Assembly: GCA_041552055.1 (NCBI GenBank)
Contig: JBFELO010000004.1
Coordinates: 16,473-80,472 of the forward strand
DNA: 64,000 nucleotides
Reading direction: 5' to 3'
Origin: JBFELO01 sp041552055
Lineage (GTDB): Bacteria; Acidobacteriota; Thermoanaerobaculia; Thermoanaerobaculales; Sulfomarinibacteraceae
The translations under genes and the position numbers were made by a program. The notes beneath the pieces were generated by a model, which was not told where the DNA came from, did no database searches, and worked only from the letters and a program-made list of their open reading frames with translations. Numbering within the stretch: the first letter of the stretch is position 1; every line of letters begins with the position of its first letter. This document shows, piece by piece, positions 1 to 8,968 of the stretch.

Positions 1-228
1 AAGGGCGTCGAGTTCGGCTCGCCCGACATGGGCAAGACCCGCCTGTTCTTCCTGCTCGCACTGCACAACGACGCGCTGCACCTGCGCTGGCTGTCCCGGC
101 TTGCATGGATCGTTCGCAGTCCCGGCCGGCTGACCCGGTTGCTCGAGGGTAGTTCCTCCGAGGAACTTCACGGCATTCTGCTCGAGGCCGCGGCCTCCTT
201 GCCCGGCTCGCTCAAACCGGTGGGGTGA
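1..228 (+). CDS. PTS EIIA (PtsN-type) domain, C-terminal part
   Basis: The reading frame is open from base 1, so the gene starts before the window. About 75 residues are visible. They contain a GVEFGSPD stretch, a hydrophobic RLFFLLAL strand, an HLRWLSRLA helix and a final SSSEELHGIL segment. This order matches the end of the PTS_EIIA type 2 fold used by nitrogen-PTS regulators such as PtsN. The phosphorylated histidine lies upstream and is not seen. These proteins usually regulate through phosphorylation state rather than carry sugar. A tandem EIIA or a longer fusion cannot be excluded from this fragment. Confidence 0.72.
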   Translation, partial: KGVEFGSPDMGKTRLFFLLALHNDALHLRWLSRLAWIVRSPGRLTRLLEGSSSEELHGILLEAAASLPGSLKPVG

Positions 229-587
229 GGCCAGCCCACCTACCCGGATGCGAGATGCGAGATGCGAGATGGGGGTGTGATCGGATTCCAGGTTTCAACT
301 GTCGGATGGGTAGGTTGAGGCTGTATCTCGGACCGAGCGGTGTTGTCGTTCGATGGCGGCCATAAAGCCGCTGAGAGCCCTGCTGGTCAATCGAAAATGA
401 TACCAGCGCCAATCGACCCGACCCGCCCAGGGCGAGCGGCGGACCCTGCTTGCGGCTCCGCCTGCCGCTGCGCCGTCACAGGCCGCCTCCGCCGTATCAG
501 GTCTCGAATCTCGCATCTCGTATCCGGGCGCGAGGGTGATCTTGCATCTGGATGGGCGGGTGGGCAACACTCCCATACAATAGAGCT
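229..587. repeat. Intergenic stretch with facing copies of a GCGAGAT repeat module
   Basis: No coding signal is convincing here. A short tandem array of the 7-base unit GCGAGAT lies at 245-270. A reverse-complement copy lies at 502-527, so the two face each other across about 230 bases. The same module recurs at 41481-41506. The stretch between is GC-rich and unremarkable. Confidence 0.6.
576..581 (+). promoter_or_regulatory. Possible -10 element, leaderless start
   Basis: TACAAT ends six bases before the ATG at 588, and there is no purine-rich ribosome-binding site between them. A start of transcription about 7 bases downstream of this hexamer would fall on the ATG itself. No good -35 box is present. 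The call rests on spacing alone. Confidence 0.35.
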
Positions 588-1154
588 ATGAAAATCGCCC
601 TCATCGGCAGCCATGGAGTCGGCAAGACCACCCTCTGCTACGACCTGGCCGCGCGACTCAAACGGCGGAACGTGGATGTCGAGGTGGTGCGCGAGGTGGC
701 CCGCCGTTGCCCACTGCCCATCAACCAGGAGACAACGATCGCCGCACAGAGTTGGATCCTGCACACTCAGATCTCATGGGAAATCGAAGCCTCCGCCGGT
801 CATGATGTCGTGCTCTGCGACCGATCGGTGCTCGACAACTACTGTTACATGATGCACGCCGCCGGTGCGCACCAGATGTGGGAGCTGGTGTTCGATCACT
901 GGCTCTCGACCTACGATCTGCTGGTCCACGTGCCGGTGTGGTCGCGACCGTCGTACGACGGGGTGCGCGCGATCGACCCCGTTTTCCAGGAGGAAATCGA
1001 TGTCCTGCTGGAAGGCATGATCACCGCCCGCGACCTGCGTCCTCTACGACTGGAGCTCGATCATCGGGATCGGTGGGGGGCCGAGATCCTGGAGGCGTTG
1101 CTGCCGGGCCTCGAGCCGACCCTGCCGCTCTTTCCCTCGGATGAGGAAGCGTAG
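588..1154 (+). CDS. P-loop ATPase/kinase of the AAA_28 (NadR-like) type
   Basis: A 188-residue protein. The N-terminus carries a Walker A motif GSHGVGKTT at about residues 7-15. A Walker B-like segment DVVLCDRSVLDNY follows near residue 70. This layout fits the AAA_28 family, which includes the ribosylnicotinamide-kinase domain of NadR and related small-molecule kinases. I chose the ATG at 588 because the P-loop begins at once and any extension upstream runs into repeat sequence. The substrate cannot be named. The next gene lies 600 bases downstream, so it is probably expressed alone. Confidence 0.75.
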   Translation: MKIALIGSHGVGKTTLCYDLAARLKRRNVDVEVVREVARRCPLPINQETTIAAQSWILHTQISWEIEASAGHDVVLCDRSVLDNYCYMMHAAGAHQMWELVFDHWLSTYDLLVHVPVWSRPSYDGVRAIDPVFQEEIDVLLEGMITARDLRPLRLELDHRDRWGAEILEALLPGLEPTLPLFPSDEEA

Positions 1155-1761
1155 CCCGGTCCGCTCCGGCTCACCTCACCCATAGCGGGTCTTCGTCTTC
1201 ATCGACCCCCACCCGCCGTCGCTGGCCGCTCGTCGATGGTCGCTGGACCCCCACCCACCCAGGGCCCGAGGGCATGGGGGCATAGGGGAATACACAAACG
1301 TTCTAGAGAACCCATCCGGCGGCAGCGACCATGGCCAGGGCCGGTGGGTTCCGAAGAGGGAGGGGCACCGGCGATTGGCCACTCGCTGACGACGGTGGGT
1401 CGCCGACGCCGCGGGCGGCGGTAAACCCCGCAGGGCCTCACCACGACCTCAGGAGCGAAATGTGGCCGCGGCCACGGGTATCGCAGGCTCGGCCCCGCCG
1501 AGCCGGAGAGGGGGGCGGCTGGCCTGCGGCCACTCGCTCGTGAGGTCGGGTGGCGACGGCCGAAGGCCGTCGGCAAGCCCAGGCCGCGAAGCGGCCGGTC
1601 AAGCCCACATGCCCTTCTTGAGTGCCGGGCGGCCAAGCCCTCAGGTCCTTGTGCGGGCACGGGAACGGAGACGGGCACGGAGACGGATACGGGGGAGTCG
1701 GCGAGGCGCACACGGCTCCCCTGATTGACACCACCCGCCGCAACTGGGAGCATTCGGAACG
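1155..1761. repeat. Intergenic repeat-rich region with two GAA-loop hairpins
   Basis: Short reading frames here look like chance. The region holds several modules seen in other gaps: a CGTCGCTGG/CGCTCGTCG block at 1217-1246, a 31-bp block at 1620-1650 that is 28/31 identical to 34106-34136, and a run of ACGGAGACGG-like units at about 1660-1695. Two adjacent perfect hairpins have GAA loops: GACGGCC/GGCCGTC at 1555-1571 and GGCCGC/GCGGCC at 1582-1596. No gene is supported. Confidence 0.6.
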
Positions 1762-3117
1762 ATGGGCGAGCGGTACGACCTCCACATTCGCGGCGGCACG
1801 GTGCTGCCGATGACCGAAGGCTTCGAGTGGTTCGAGGGCGATCTGCTCATCCGCGACGGCGTGATTGCCGACATCACCCGCGGCCGGGCGACCGGGTGTG
1901 ATGCCGAGCGCACGCTCGACGCGTCGAACGGGTTGGTGTTGCCGGGCTTCGTTCAGGGCCACGTCCACGTGGTCCAGTCACTGTTACGCCACCAGGCAGA
2001 TGAAGTAGATCTCCTGGACTGGCTGCACCGATACACGTGGCCCTACGAGGCCGCGCTCGACGCCGATGCCGTCGAGGCCGCCGCCGAACTCGGGATCGCC
2101 GAACTGCTGACCGGCGGCACTACCACCGTGCTCGACTTTGGGAGCAGCCATCATCACGACCGCGTGTTCCGCGCGGCCGAGCGACTCGGAATCCGAATGG
2201 TGTCGGGCAAGACCCACATGGACGCCGGTGACGGGGTGCCGCCGGAGCTGATCGAGGACACCGATCGTTCGCTGGCGGAGGCCGAGCGACTCGGTGCGAA
2301 GTGGCACGGAGCCGCCGATGGCCGTCTCACCTACTCGGTGGCGCCACGGTTCGCGCTGTCATGCAGTCGACGGCTCTTCACCGAATGCGTGCGGCTGGCG
2401 CGCGCCAACGGCTGGCTCCTGCAGACCCACGCGAACGAGAATCGACGCGAGGTCGAGCTGATCCGGCGTCACACCGGTCGCAGCAACATCGAGTACTTCG
2501 ATGAAGTCGGTCTCACCGGTCACGACGTGGTGCTGGCTCACGGCGTTCATCTGGACTCGGCCGAGCTCGAGATCCTCCGGCGTACCGCAACTCGGATCTG
2601 TCACTGCCCCGGCACCAACCTCAAGCTCGCCTCCGGCATCGCCGATGTACCCCGACTGCTGGAACTCGGCGTTCCGGTGATCCTCGGAGCGGACGGAGCG
2701 CCCTGCAACAACCGGCTCTCGATGTTCCACGAGATGAGCCTGGCCGCGACCCTGCACTCCCTGCGCCACGGGCCGGCCGCGATGCCGGCTTCTCGAGTGC
2801 TGTCAATGGCCACACGGGGCGGCGCCGAGGCCCTCCACCTCGGTCACCTCGTGGGTACGCTCGAGGTCGGAAAGGCGGGGGATGTGGTGGTGCTCGATCT
2901 CGGCGGATGGTCGTTGCTGCCGGGTGGTGATCCGTGGGCGCGAATCGTGTACGGTGGCTCTGCCCGGGACGTCAAGCACGTCGTCGTAGCGGGCCGAGAG
3001 GTGGTCGTGGACGGTCGACTCGCGGCGCTTCAGGACGATGAGATCCGGCAGCACGCTCGGCAGGCTTGGATCGCGACCAGGTCGCGCATGGAGGAGAAGG
3101 GCTGGAGCCGGCTTTGA
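1762..3117 (+). CDS. Amidohydrolase, MtaD/TrzA-like chlorohydrolase family
   Basis: A 451-residue cytoplasmic metal-dependent hydrolase. The family's metal ligands are visible: GHVHVVQ near residue 66, QTHANEN near 220, an AHGVHL block near 260, and GADGAPCNN near 310. A C-terminal beta-sandwich segment ends with VVVAGREVVVDGRL, typical of this superfamily. Relatives deaminate 5'-methylthioadenosine or S-adenosylhomocysteine, guanine, or triazines. The exact substrate cannot be read from the motifs. The gene is followed 84 bases later by peptide deformylase on the same strand and could share a transcript with it. Confidence 0.82.
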   Translation: MGERYDLHIRGGTVLPMTEGFEWFEGDLLIRDGVIADITRGRATGCDAERTLDASNGLVLPGFVQGHVHVVQSLLRHQADEVDLLDWLHRYTWPYEAALDADAVEAAAELGIAELLTGGTTTVLDFGSSHHHDRVFRAAERLGIRMVSGKTHMDAGDGVPPELIEDTDRSLAEAERLGAKWHGAADGRLTYSVAPRFALSCSRRLFTECVRLARANGWLLQTHANENRREVELIRRHTGRSNIEYFDEVGLTGHDVVLAHGVHLDSAELEILRRTATRICHCPGTNLKLASGIADVPRLLELGVPVILGADGAPCNNRLSMFHEMSLAATLHSLRHGPAAMPASRVLSMATRGGAEALHLGHLVGTLEVGKAGDVVVLDLGGWSLLPGGDPWARIVYGGSARDVKHVVVAGREVVVDGRLAALQDDEIRQHARQAWIATRSRMEEKGWSRL

Positions 3118-3201
3118 ACTCGGCGCAGCGGTTGGAATGATGATCTTCTTCGACGCGCTTTCTTCTACAGCGGTACTCGACCGTCGGAGACAAGGTACAG
3201 C

Positions 3202-3726
3202 ATGACCGTGCGACCGATTCTGATCTATGGCGATCCGCGCCTCGAGGCCGTCAACGAGCCCGTTACCGAGTTCGGTGCGGCCCTTGATGAGATCGTGGAG
3301 GACCTGTTCGAAACCGGCTGGAGAGCACCCGGGCTCGGCGTTGCCGCACCCCAGATCGGCATCAACCTCAGACTGGCGACGATCGACGTGTCGGTCGGAA
3401 AAGACCCGTCGACGAAGTTGGTGCTCGCCAACCCCGAGATTCTGTCCACCGCGGGAAAGGTTCAGGTCGAAGAGGGATGCCTGTCATTCCCGGGGCTGTT
3501 CACGACCCTGCAACGTCCCCAACGACTTCGAGTGCGCGCGCAGGACCGGCACGGGGAGTGGTGGGAGACCGACGCCGACGGCCTGCTGGCACAGGCCGTG
3601 TGCCATGAGTTGGACCACCTCGACGGCATTCTGCTGGTGGACCACCTGCGTGGCCTCAAGCGGCAGATGTTCCTGCGCCGGGTTGCGAAGATGAGACGCC
3701 TCGGAGTGTGGCAGGAGACGGCATAG
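3202..3726 (+). CDS. def: Peptide deformylase
   Basis: A 174-residue enzyme that removes the formyl group from the initiator methionine of new proteins. All three family motifs are present: GLGVAAPQIG, EGCLSFPG with the metal-binding cysteine, and CHELDHLDG with the two metal-binding histidines and the catalytic glutamate. The length is normal for the family. The start at 3202 has a GGAGACAAGG purine stretch just upstream. Motif III has Cys where Escherichia coli has Gln before the HE pair, a common and harmless variant. No fmt gene is adjacent in this window. Confidence 0.95.
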   Translation: MTVRPILIYGDPRLEAVNEPVTEFGAALDEIVEDLFETGWRAPGLGVAAPQIGINLRLATIDVSVGKDPSTKLVLANPEILSTAGKVQVEEGCLSFPGLFTTLQRPQRLRVRAQDRHGEWWETDADGLLAQAVCHELDHLDGILLVDHLRGLKRQMFLRRVAKMRRLGVWQETA

Positions 3727-3848
3727 ATCCGCCACCCACCCGGATCCCAGATCCTCCATCCTCCCGCCTGGATGCTGGATGCTGGACTTGTCACGGCGTA
3801 GCCGAAGGCTGTGGTCTCCCAGCGCGCGCCTACTTCACGGGTGCACCG
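3727..3848. repeat. Short gap with GGATGCTGG repeat module
   Basis: The gap lies between two converging genes and holds a tandem GATGCTGG module at 3770-3786, preceded by CCACCCACCCGG. The same module appears near 26399-26415 and 33968-33998. No T-rich intrinsic terminator is obvious for either neighbour. Confidence 0.5.
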
Positions 3849-4871
3849 CTAAAGCGCGAGAGGCAGCTTCGCGCGGGGGTCGTCGCGGTACAGATCCGAC
3901 ACCGCACGGGCGCCGTCCTCCCCTGCCGGCGAGAGCACCTCCGGGACGACGATCTGTACGGTGTAGAGGTGGTCGCCGTACGCCTTGGTTTTGATGTTCC
4001 GCACGCCTTTGCCCCGAAGACGAAAGGTGCGTCCGGAGTCGGTGCCGGGCGGCACCTTGGCGCGCACCGGACCATGAACGGTTCCGATCTCGATCTCCGA
4101 GCCGCGGTACGCCTCGGGAAAGGTGATCGGAACTGTCGTCAGGATGTTGTCGCCGTCGCGCTTGAAGAACGGATGCGGTCGAACCCTGACCCTGACGTAC
4201 AGGTCGCCGGCGCGCCCGCCACCCGCACCCTCGGCCCCCTTGCCGGCAACCCGCACGCGCTTGCCGTCGGCGATCCCCTCCGGGATCTTGACCCGCAGCC
4301 GTTCGGTGGAGATCACGATGCCGGCGCCGTGGCAGGTCGGACACGCCGTCGAGCCCTGGACGCCACTGCCCGCGCACGAGGCACACACCACCTGGCGTTG
4401 CACCGGGAGCGTCACCGTGGTCCCTTTCACGGCCTCGCTGAACTCGATCTCCGCGGCGAGCTCCTGGTCGGCTCCCTTCCTGGGGCGAGGCCGTTGACGA
4501 GCAGCGGTCCGGCCACCGAAGAACTGCGCGAACAGATCGTCGAGATCTCCGACGCCTCCGATGTCCCTGACGTTGACCCGAAAACCACCCACATCTTCCC
4601 ACGACGACTGGCCCTGCGCACGCCGGAACGGATCCCAACCGGACTCTGGGACGCCATCGACGCGGCCGTAGGTGTCGTACTGCTGGCGCTTCTCGTCGTC
4701 CGACAGCACCGCGTACGCCTCCTGGATCTCCTTGAATCGCTTCTCGGCTTCGGGGTCGTCGGGGTTGACGTCGGGGTGGTACTTGCGTGCCAGCTTGCGG
4801 TACGCCTTCTTGATTTCGGCGGCGTCCGCCGAGCGCGCCACACCGAGCGTCTCGTAGTAGTCCTGAGCCAC
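3849..4871 (-). CDS. dnaJ: DnaJ-like co-chaperone with a half zinc-binding region
   Basis: A 340-residue Hsp40. The J-domain occupies residues 1-70 with the HPD motif (KYHPDVNPDD). A linker of about 60 residues follows, then substrate-binding beta domains. The cysteine-rich region has only two CxxCxGxG-type repeats (CASCAGSG and CPTCHGAG), where classical DnaJ has four. It can bind one zinc ion at most. I chose the GTG at 4871 because GGAGGCGA precedes it and the J-domain begins directly after. The frame stays open far upstream, but that is an artefact of GC-rich sequence. No dnaK or grpE is adjacent. Confidence 0.87.
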   Translation of the reverse strand: MAQDYYETLGVARSADAAEIKKAYRKLARKYHPDVNPDDPEAEKRFKEIQEAYAVLSDDEKRQQYDTYGRVDGVPESGWDPFRRAQGQSSWEDVGGFRVNVRDIGGVGDLDDLFAQFFGGRTAARQRPRPRKGADQELAAEIEFSEAVKGTTVTLPVQRQVVCASCAGSGVQGSTACPTCHGAGIVISTERLRVKIPEGIADGKRVRVAGKGAEGAGGGRAGDLYVRVRVRPHPFFKRDGDNILTTVPITFPEAYRGSEIEIGTVHGPVRAKVPPGTDSGRTFRLRGKGVRNIKTKAYGDHLYTVQIVVPEVLSPAGEDGARAVSDLYRDDPRAKLPLAL

Positions 4872-4953
4872 ACTCGCCTCCAAGCGGAAAAGAGACCGTG
4901 AGAATGCCGCGAAGGTATCGCCATCCGCGACCACCGCCCCTCCCATCTCAGGA

Positions 4954-4982
4954 AATATGAGCGAGATTTTGTGAAATTTCAA
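4954..4982 (-). promoter_or_regulatory. Sigma-70-type promoter for the dnaJ-like gene
   Basis: Read on the minus strand, TTGAAA (4982-4977) and CATATT (4959-4954) are separated by exactly 17 bases. Transcription would begin near 4947, about 75 bases before the GTG start of the dnaJ-like gene. No CIRCE heat-shock operator is seen. Confidence 0.55.
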
Positions 4983-5051
4983 CAGCGTCGCAGTTCTCCG
5001 GCCCGATTCACCACCCCCCGACCGATTTCGCCCACCGTGCGCGCCTCGCGA

Positions 5052-5057
5052 TAAAAT
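5052..5057 (+). promoter_or_regulatory. Possible -10 element for a leaderless kinase gene
   Basis: TAAAAT ends six bases before the GTG at 5064, and no ribosome-binding site lies between. This repeats the arrangement seen at 576-581. A good -35 element is not visible. Confidence 0.35.
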
Positions 5058-5063
5058 GGCAGT

Positions 5064-7631
5064 GTGGAGTGGGACGCCGTGCCTCCGCTGGTCTTGATCG
5101 TGCCGCTGGTGGCGGCGCACTATCGACGTCTGGCGACCCCGTTCCTGCTGGCGGCCGCGGCCGCGACGATCGCGAACCTGCCGCGTTTCATTCCTACGCC
5201 CGACCCGACCGCATCGGGCGCATGGACGGGCGTGCTGACGCACCCGAGCGTGGCCGTCATCGGCAATGCGGCCGCCGGGCTGCTGGCGGTGTGGGGCCTG
5301 GTCATGGTCGCCCGCAGCGGATCGCCTCAACTGCGCCTGGCCCGCAGCCTCGAATGGAAGAAGGACTACTTCGGGGCCGCCGAGATCTACCAACAGACGG
5401 GAGACACACGCCGGGCGCTGCACCTCTTCAAGAAGGCGCGGGTGTGGGAAAAGGCGGCTCGAGTGGCTCTCGAACGCGGCAACGAGGGGGAGGCGGCCGA
5501 CCTCTACCGCCGTGCCGGCGGAAGGCAACTCGCCGAGGCCTCGCGTGTCTACCGCCAGCTCGGCGATCGGCAGGCCGCGGTTCGGTGCGACCACCAGTTG
5601 GCGGAATGGTTGACGAGCGAGGGACACTTCGAAGAGGCAATCGAGGCGTGGTTGCGCGCGGGGGAGCTTCAGCGTGCACTCCGTGCCACGAGTGTGGCCC
5701 TGAGCGAAAACCGACTTCACCCTTCGCACTCGGCGTTCGGTGCAGCACGAAGGGCTGCCGAGGAGACCAACGACGCCCGGACCCTGGCACGTTTGTACGA
5801 GGTCGAGGGGAATTGGCAGCGGGCGGCATACGCATGGCGCAACGCCGAGGAGCACGGCAAAGCTGCCGAGAACTTCCGCAAGGCGAGCCTGCTCGACGAG
5901 GCGGCACGATCGGAGGCGACGGCGGGACGCCCGCGAGAGGCAGCCCAGCTCCGACTCCGACAGCTGCAACAAATGCAGCAGCGCCTGCGGGCCAACGAGG
6001 CGAGCGGCGTGATTCACAACCCGGAAACCGATCGCCTCAAGGTCCAGGTCCGTCAAGAGACGGACAGCCTGATTCCACACCTCCACGAGCTCGGCATGCA
6101 GCACGAGATGATCGAGGTGTTGAGGTCGTCGGGTCGAACCGAGGAGGCGGTCGCACGGCTGGTTGCCGAAAACCTCGACGCGAGCGCGGCTGACATCGCT
6201 CAGGAGGCCCAACGGTGGGACCTCGCGGCACCGATTCTGGAACGGCTCAACCGCTGGAGCGAGGCGAGCGATGTGTACGAGCTCGCCGGCAACATGAAGT
6301 CCGCCGCCCGGTGTGCGGAACGCGCCGGCGAGGACGAGCGCGCGCTTCAGATCTACCGAAACCTAGGCATGATCGAACAGACGGCGCACTGCCTGGCGCG
6401 CCTCGGAAGCCTGCAGGACGCACTCATCGAGCTCCACCGTGCCGGCAGGCTGCGCGAGGCGTGCGAGATCCTGCGCAGCTACCCGGGTCCGGTTCCCGAC
6501 ATCCCTGACGTCATTCTCGACATGGCCAATCAGGCGTACGAAGACGGCGAGCCTCGCAAGTCGATCGCCTGCCTCCAACGCGCCGTGGTCGGTGTGGCAC
6601 TTCAGCCGGGCCGACTGGATCCAGCGGTCGCACTCGCTCGACTCCTCAGGGAAGTGGGTGAGACCGACGCCGCGACGGGCCAACTCGACCGCGTGCTGGC
6701 CTTCGACTTCTCCCACGAGTCCGCGCAAGCGCTCCGGAAGGAGATCGATTCCGCCAGGGCGCGTCCCGATCCCTCCAAGACCCAACCGGCCGGTGAGGCG
6801 CTCGATCTGGCCGAGCCGCCGCCCCCGGACGACCAGCACCGGTACGAGATCCTGACCGAGCTCGGGAGGGGCGGGATGGGTGTGGTGTACAAGGCGCGCG
6901 ACACGCGCCTCGAGCGCGACGTGGCGATCAAGGTGCTCCGCACGACCTCTGCCGAAGAGGCTGCGCGACTGGAGCAGGAGGCGCGCGCAGCCGCGACTCT
7001 CAACCACCCGGGAATCGTGACTGTGTACGACTTCCAGGCCGGGTTCGACGGTTATTTCATCACGATGGAATACGTGCCCGGAGATGCCCTCGATCAGCTC
7101 CTGCAAACCCACCCGGACCGGGTTCACGACCACCTTCGAGAAATCCTCGTGCGACTGGCCGACGCCATCGCCTACGCACACCGAAACCATGTGATCCATC
7201 GCGATCTCAAACCGGGCAATATACTCCTGAGCCCGCTGCAGGAGGTGAAGATCCTAGATTTCGGGATTGCGGCGCGCCTCGACTCTGCGCACGACTCATC
7301 GTCACCAACCGTGTGTGGCACGCCGTACTATATGGCCCCCGAGCAAATTCGGGGTGAGTCACCCACGCCGGCCACGGACGTCTACTCGTTTGGCGCCACC
7401 GCCTTCCACCTCGCCACCGGCGAGCCTCCGTTCAGGAAGGGCAATATCATCGAAGCCCACCTCAAGTCGGAACCCCCCGACCCGGCCGAGGTTTCCTCCA
7501 GGGTGTCGCCGGAGCTCGCCAAGATCATTCTGCGCTGTCTCCGCAAGCAACCCGGCGAGCGGTTCGAAACGGCCGATGAGCTCCGCGACGCCTTGACCGA
7601 GCTCCCGACCGCCTCGCGGGACCAACGATGA
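5064..7631 (+). CDS. Membrane TPR protein with C-terminal Ser/Thr protein kinase
   Basis: An 855-residue protein. Two hydrophobic helices lie near residues 5-35 and 55-77. About 450 residues of TPR-like helical repeats rich in Ala, Arg and Glu follow. The last 260 residues form a Hanks-type kinase with the glycine loop GRGGMGVVYKA, the VAIKVL lysine, catalytic HRDLKPGN, DFG and APEQ. The kinase is at the C-terminus, the reverse of the usual bacterial order. The GTG start is chosen because both helices follow it. Its stop overlaps the exosortase start (ATGA), so the two are co-translated. This suggests a link to surface-protein sorting or envelope signalling. Confidence 0.85.
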   Translation: MEWDAVPPLVLIVPLVAAHYRRLATPFLLAAAAATIANLPRFIPTPDPTASGAWTGVLTHPSVAVIGNAAAGLLAVWGLVMVARSGSPQLRLARSLEWKKDYFGAAEIYQQTGDTRRALHLFKKARVWEKAARVALERGNEGEAADLYRRAGGRQLAEASRVYRQLGDRQAAVRCDHQLAEWLTSEGHFEEAIEAWLRAGELQRALRATSVALSENRLHPSHSAFGAARRAAEETNDARTLARLYEVEGNWQRAAYAWRNAEEHGKAAENFRKASLLDEAARSEATAGRPREAAQLRLRQLQQMQQRLRANEASGVIHNPETDRLKVQVRQETDSLIPHLHELGMQHEMIEVLRSSGRTEEAVARLVAENLDASAADIAQEAQRWDLAAPILERLNRWSEASDVYELAGNMKSAARCAERAGEDERALQIYRNLGMIEQTAHCLARLGSLQDALIELHRAGRLREACEILRSYPGPVPDIPDVILDMANQAYEDGEPRKSIACLQRAVVGVALQPGRLDPAVALARLLREVGETDAATGQLDRVLAFDFSHESAQALRKEIDSARARPDPSKTQPAGEALDLAEPPPPDDQHRYEILTELGRGGMGVVYKARDTRLERDVAIKVLRTTSAEEAARLEQEARAAATLNHPGIVTVYDFQAGFDGYFITMEYVPGDALDQLLQTHPDRVHDHLREILVRLADAIAYAHRNHVIHRDLKPGNILLSPLQEVKILDFGIAARLDSAHDSSSPTVCGTPYYMAPEQIRGESPTPATDVYSFGATAFHLATGEPPFRKGNIIEAHLKSEPPDPAEVSSRVSPELAKIILRCLRKQPGERFETADELRDALTELPTASRDQR

Positions 7632-8167
7632 GCAGGGGTACGAAGCTGGACGTCAAAGCCCTCTGGCAGCGCCAGGAGTGGCGGTTTCTCATCCTGTTCC
7701 TGCTCATACTGACGGTCAGCTTCACCGTGATCGCGCTGCAACCAGTCAACGATGCGGTCGTGGATCCGTACACGGGTTTCGTAGCCCGAATGTCGGGAAA
7801 GGTGCTTCGGCTTTTCGGAGAAGACATCACGATCGCGGGCTGCGACCTCCGCTCGCCGCGGTTCTCGGTGACCATCTACAACGGCTGCAACGGGCTGATC
7901 ACGAGCCTGATCTTCATTTCGGGCGTGTTGGCGTTCCCGGCGAGCTGGCGCGCCAAGGCCGTCGGCGCGGCGGGCGGTCTGCTCGCCATCCAGGTCATCA
8001 ACATGGTGAGGATCGTCTCCCTGTTCTACATCGGCGTCTACTTCCCGCAGTTTTTCAGCCAGTCCCACATCTTCGTATGGCAGTCGATCGTCATCCTTGC
8101 GGGAGTCACACTGTGGATCGTCTGGGCGCACAACGCCGTGCCGCCGGCCCGCGATCCGGCGGAGTGA
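7628..8167 (+). CDS. xrtH: Exosortase H family transpeptidase
   Basis: A 179-residue integral membrane protein with about five helices. The catalytic residues of the exosortase/archaeosortase family are visible: the cysteine in YNGCNGL, the arginine in INMVRIVSLF, and the histidine in SQSHIFVWQ. The short length and partner gene fit exosortase H, which processes proteins with an IPTLxxWG-CTERM tail. No such tail is encoded in this window, so its substrates are elsewhere. The ATG overlaps the stop of the upstream kinase gene. The companion membrane protein follows after 11 bases. Confidence 0.85.
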   Translation: MSRGTKLDVKALWQRQEWRFLILFLLILTVSFTVIALQPVNDAVVDPYTGFVARMSGKVLRLFGEDITIAGCDLRSPRFSVTIYNGCNGLITSLIFISGVLAFPASWRAKAVGAAGGLLAIQVINMVRIVSLFYIGVYFPQFFSQSHIFVWQSIVILAGVTLWIVWAHNAVPPARDPAE

Positions 8168-8178
8168 GGATATCGTCG

Positions 8179-8820
8179 ATGGGCAGGTCGCCGAAGGCAC
8201 CTCCCGCTGACAACGCCTACGTTCAGTTCCTGCGGCGTCTGCCGCTGGCTCTGGTGGTCGCGATGGTGGTATGGTTGATGGTTCGACCGGCTCTCGACGC
8301 AGCGGTGCCGAAATTCGCCGAGGTCCTGATCCGCGCCTTCGAATACCCACGGGTCACGCGGCTCGTCCCATCCGATCACTGGGTCGAGGTGCGGCGCTCG
8401 GATTTCAGGAGCGGATCGGCGATCCCAAAGGTGCCTCTGACCGAGATTCACTTCAACACCATCGTCCTGCTCGCCCTGCACCTGGCGACGGCACGCCCGT
8501 TGTCACGCGCCCAACTCGAACGCCTGTTCATGGCGTGGTGCGTCCTGTATCTGACCCAATCGCTCAACCTTGTGTTTCACGTCAAGACGATCTACGCGCT
8601 GGCGCTTGGCGAGTGGAGCGGTCAGCACTATTCGGTTTTTTCCCGAAACCTGTTCTCATCGCTGCAGTACTTCACCGACCTGCCGGGACGCTTCGCGTTC
8701 CCATTCCTGCTCTGGATTGGATTCAACTGGGATCGCGTGACGGAGCTGGTGGGGATTGCCGCCGAAGCCACCGAGACGTCGAAGAGGCCAACGAAGAAGA
8801 AAGGCACGAAGAGGAGATAG
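8179..8820 (+). CDS. Exosortase H-associated membrane protein
   Basis: A 213-residue protein with hydrophobic helices near residues 20-40, 90-110, 115-140 and 170-190, and a lysine/arginine-rich C-terminus. It directly follows xrtH, with GTGAGGA upstream of the ATG at 8179. A membrane partner of about this size regularly accompanies exosortase H. The assignment comes mainly from position and size; I see no catalytic motif. It may help the exosortase fold or bring substrates to it. Confidence 0.65.
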   Translation: MGRSPKAPPADNAYVQFLRRLPLALVVAMVVWLMVRPALDAAVPKFAEVLIRAFEYPRVTRLVPSDHWVEVRRSDFRSGSAIPKVPLTEIHFNTIVLLALHLATARPLSRAQLERLFMAWCVLYLTQSLNLVFHVKTIYALALGEWSGQHYSVFSRNLFSSLQYFTDLPGRFAFPFLLWIGFNWDRVTELVGIAAEATETSKRPTKKKGTKRR

Positions 8821-8968
8821 GCGGGGCTCGATCCTCCCATCCACCCTATGCCATAGGCTATACGCAATGAGCTGTGAGCAGGGGACCTACTCAACGCTCA
8901 TCCGAACTGCCTCACAGCATTTAGCTTATAGCCCAGTGGGTGGGCGGCAGGGGCGAGCCCTGCACTCC

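Noticed and set aside
245..527. The GCGAGAT arrays as a CRISPR array
   Set aside because: The units are 7 bases long without spacers, and no cas genes are present.
3598..3630. CHELDH in peptide deformylase as a lost catalytic residue
   Set aside because: Only the residue before the HExxH metal and catalytic core differs from Escherichia coli, and this variant is common.
4872..6212. A minus-strand frame extending the DnaJ-like gene to 787 residues
   Set aside because: The extension is antisense to the kinase gene, lacks any domain, and the J-domain start with its ribosome-binding site lies at 4871.
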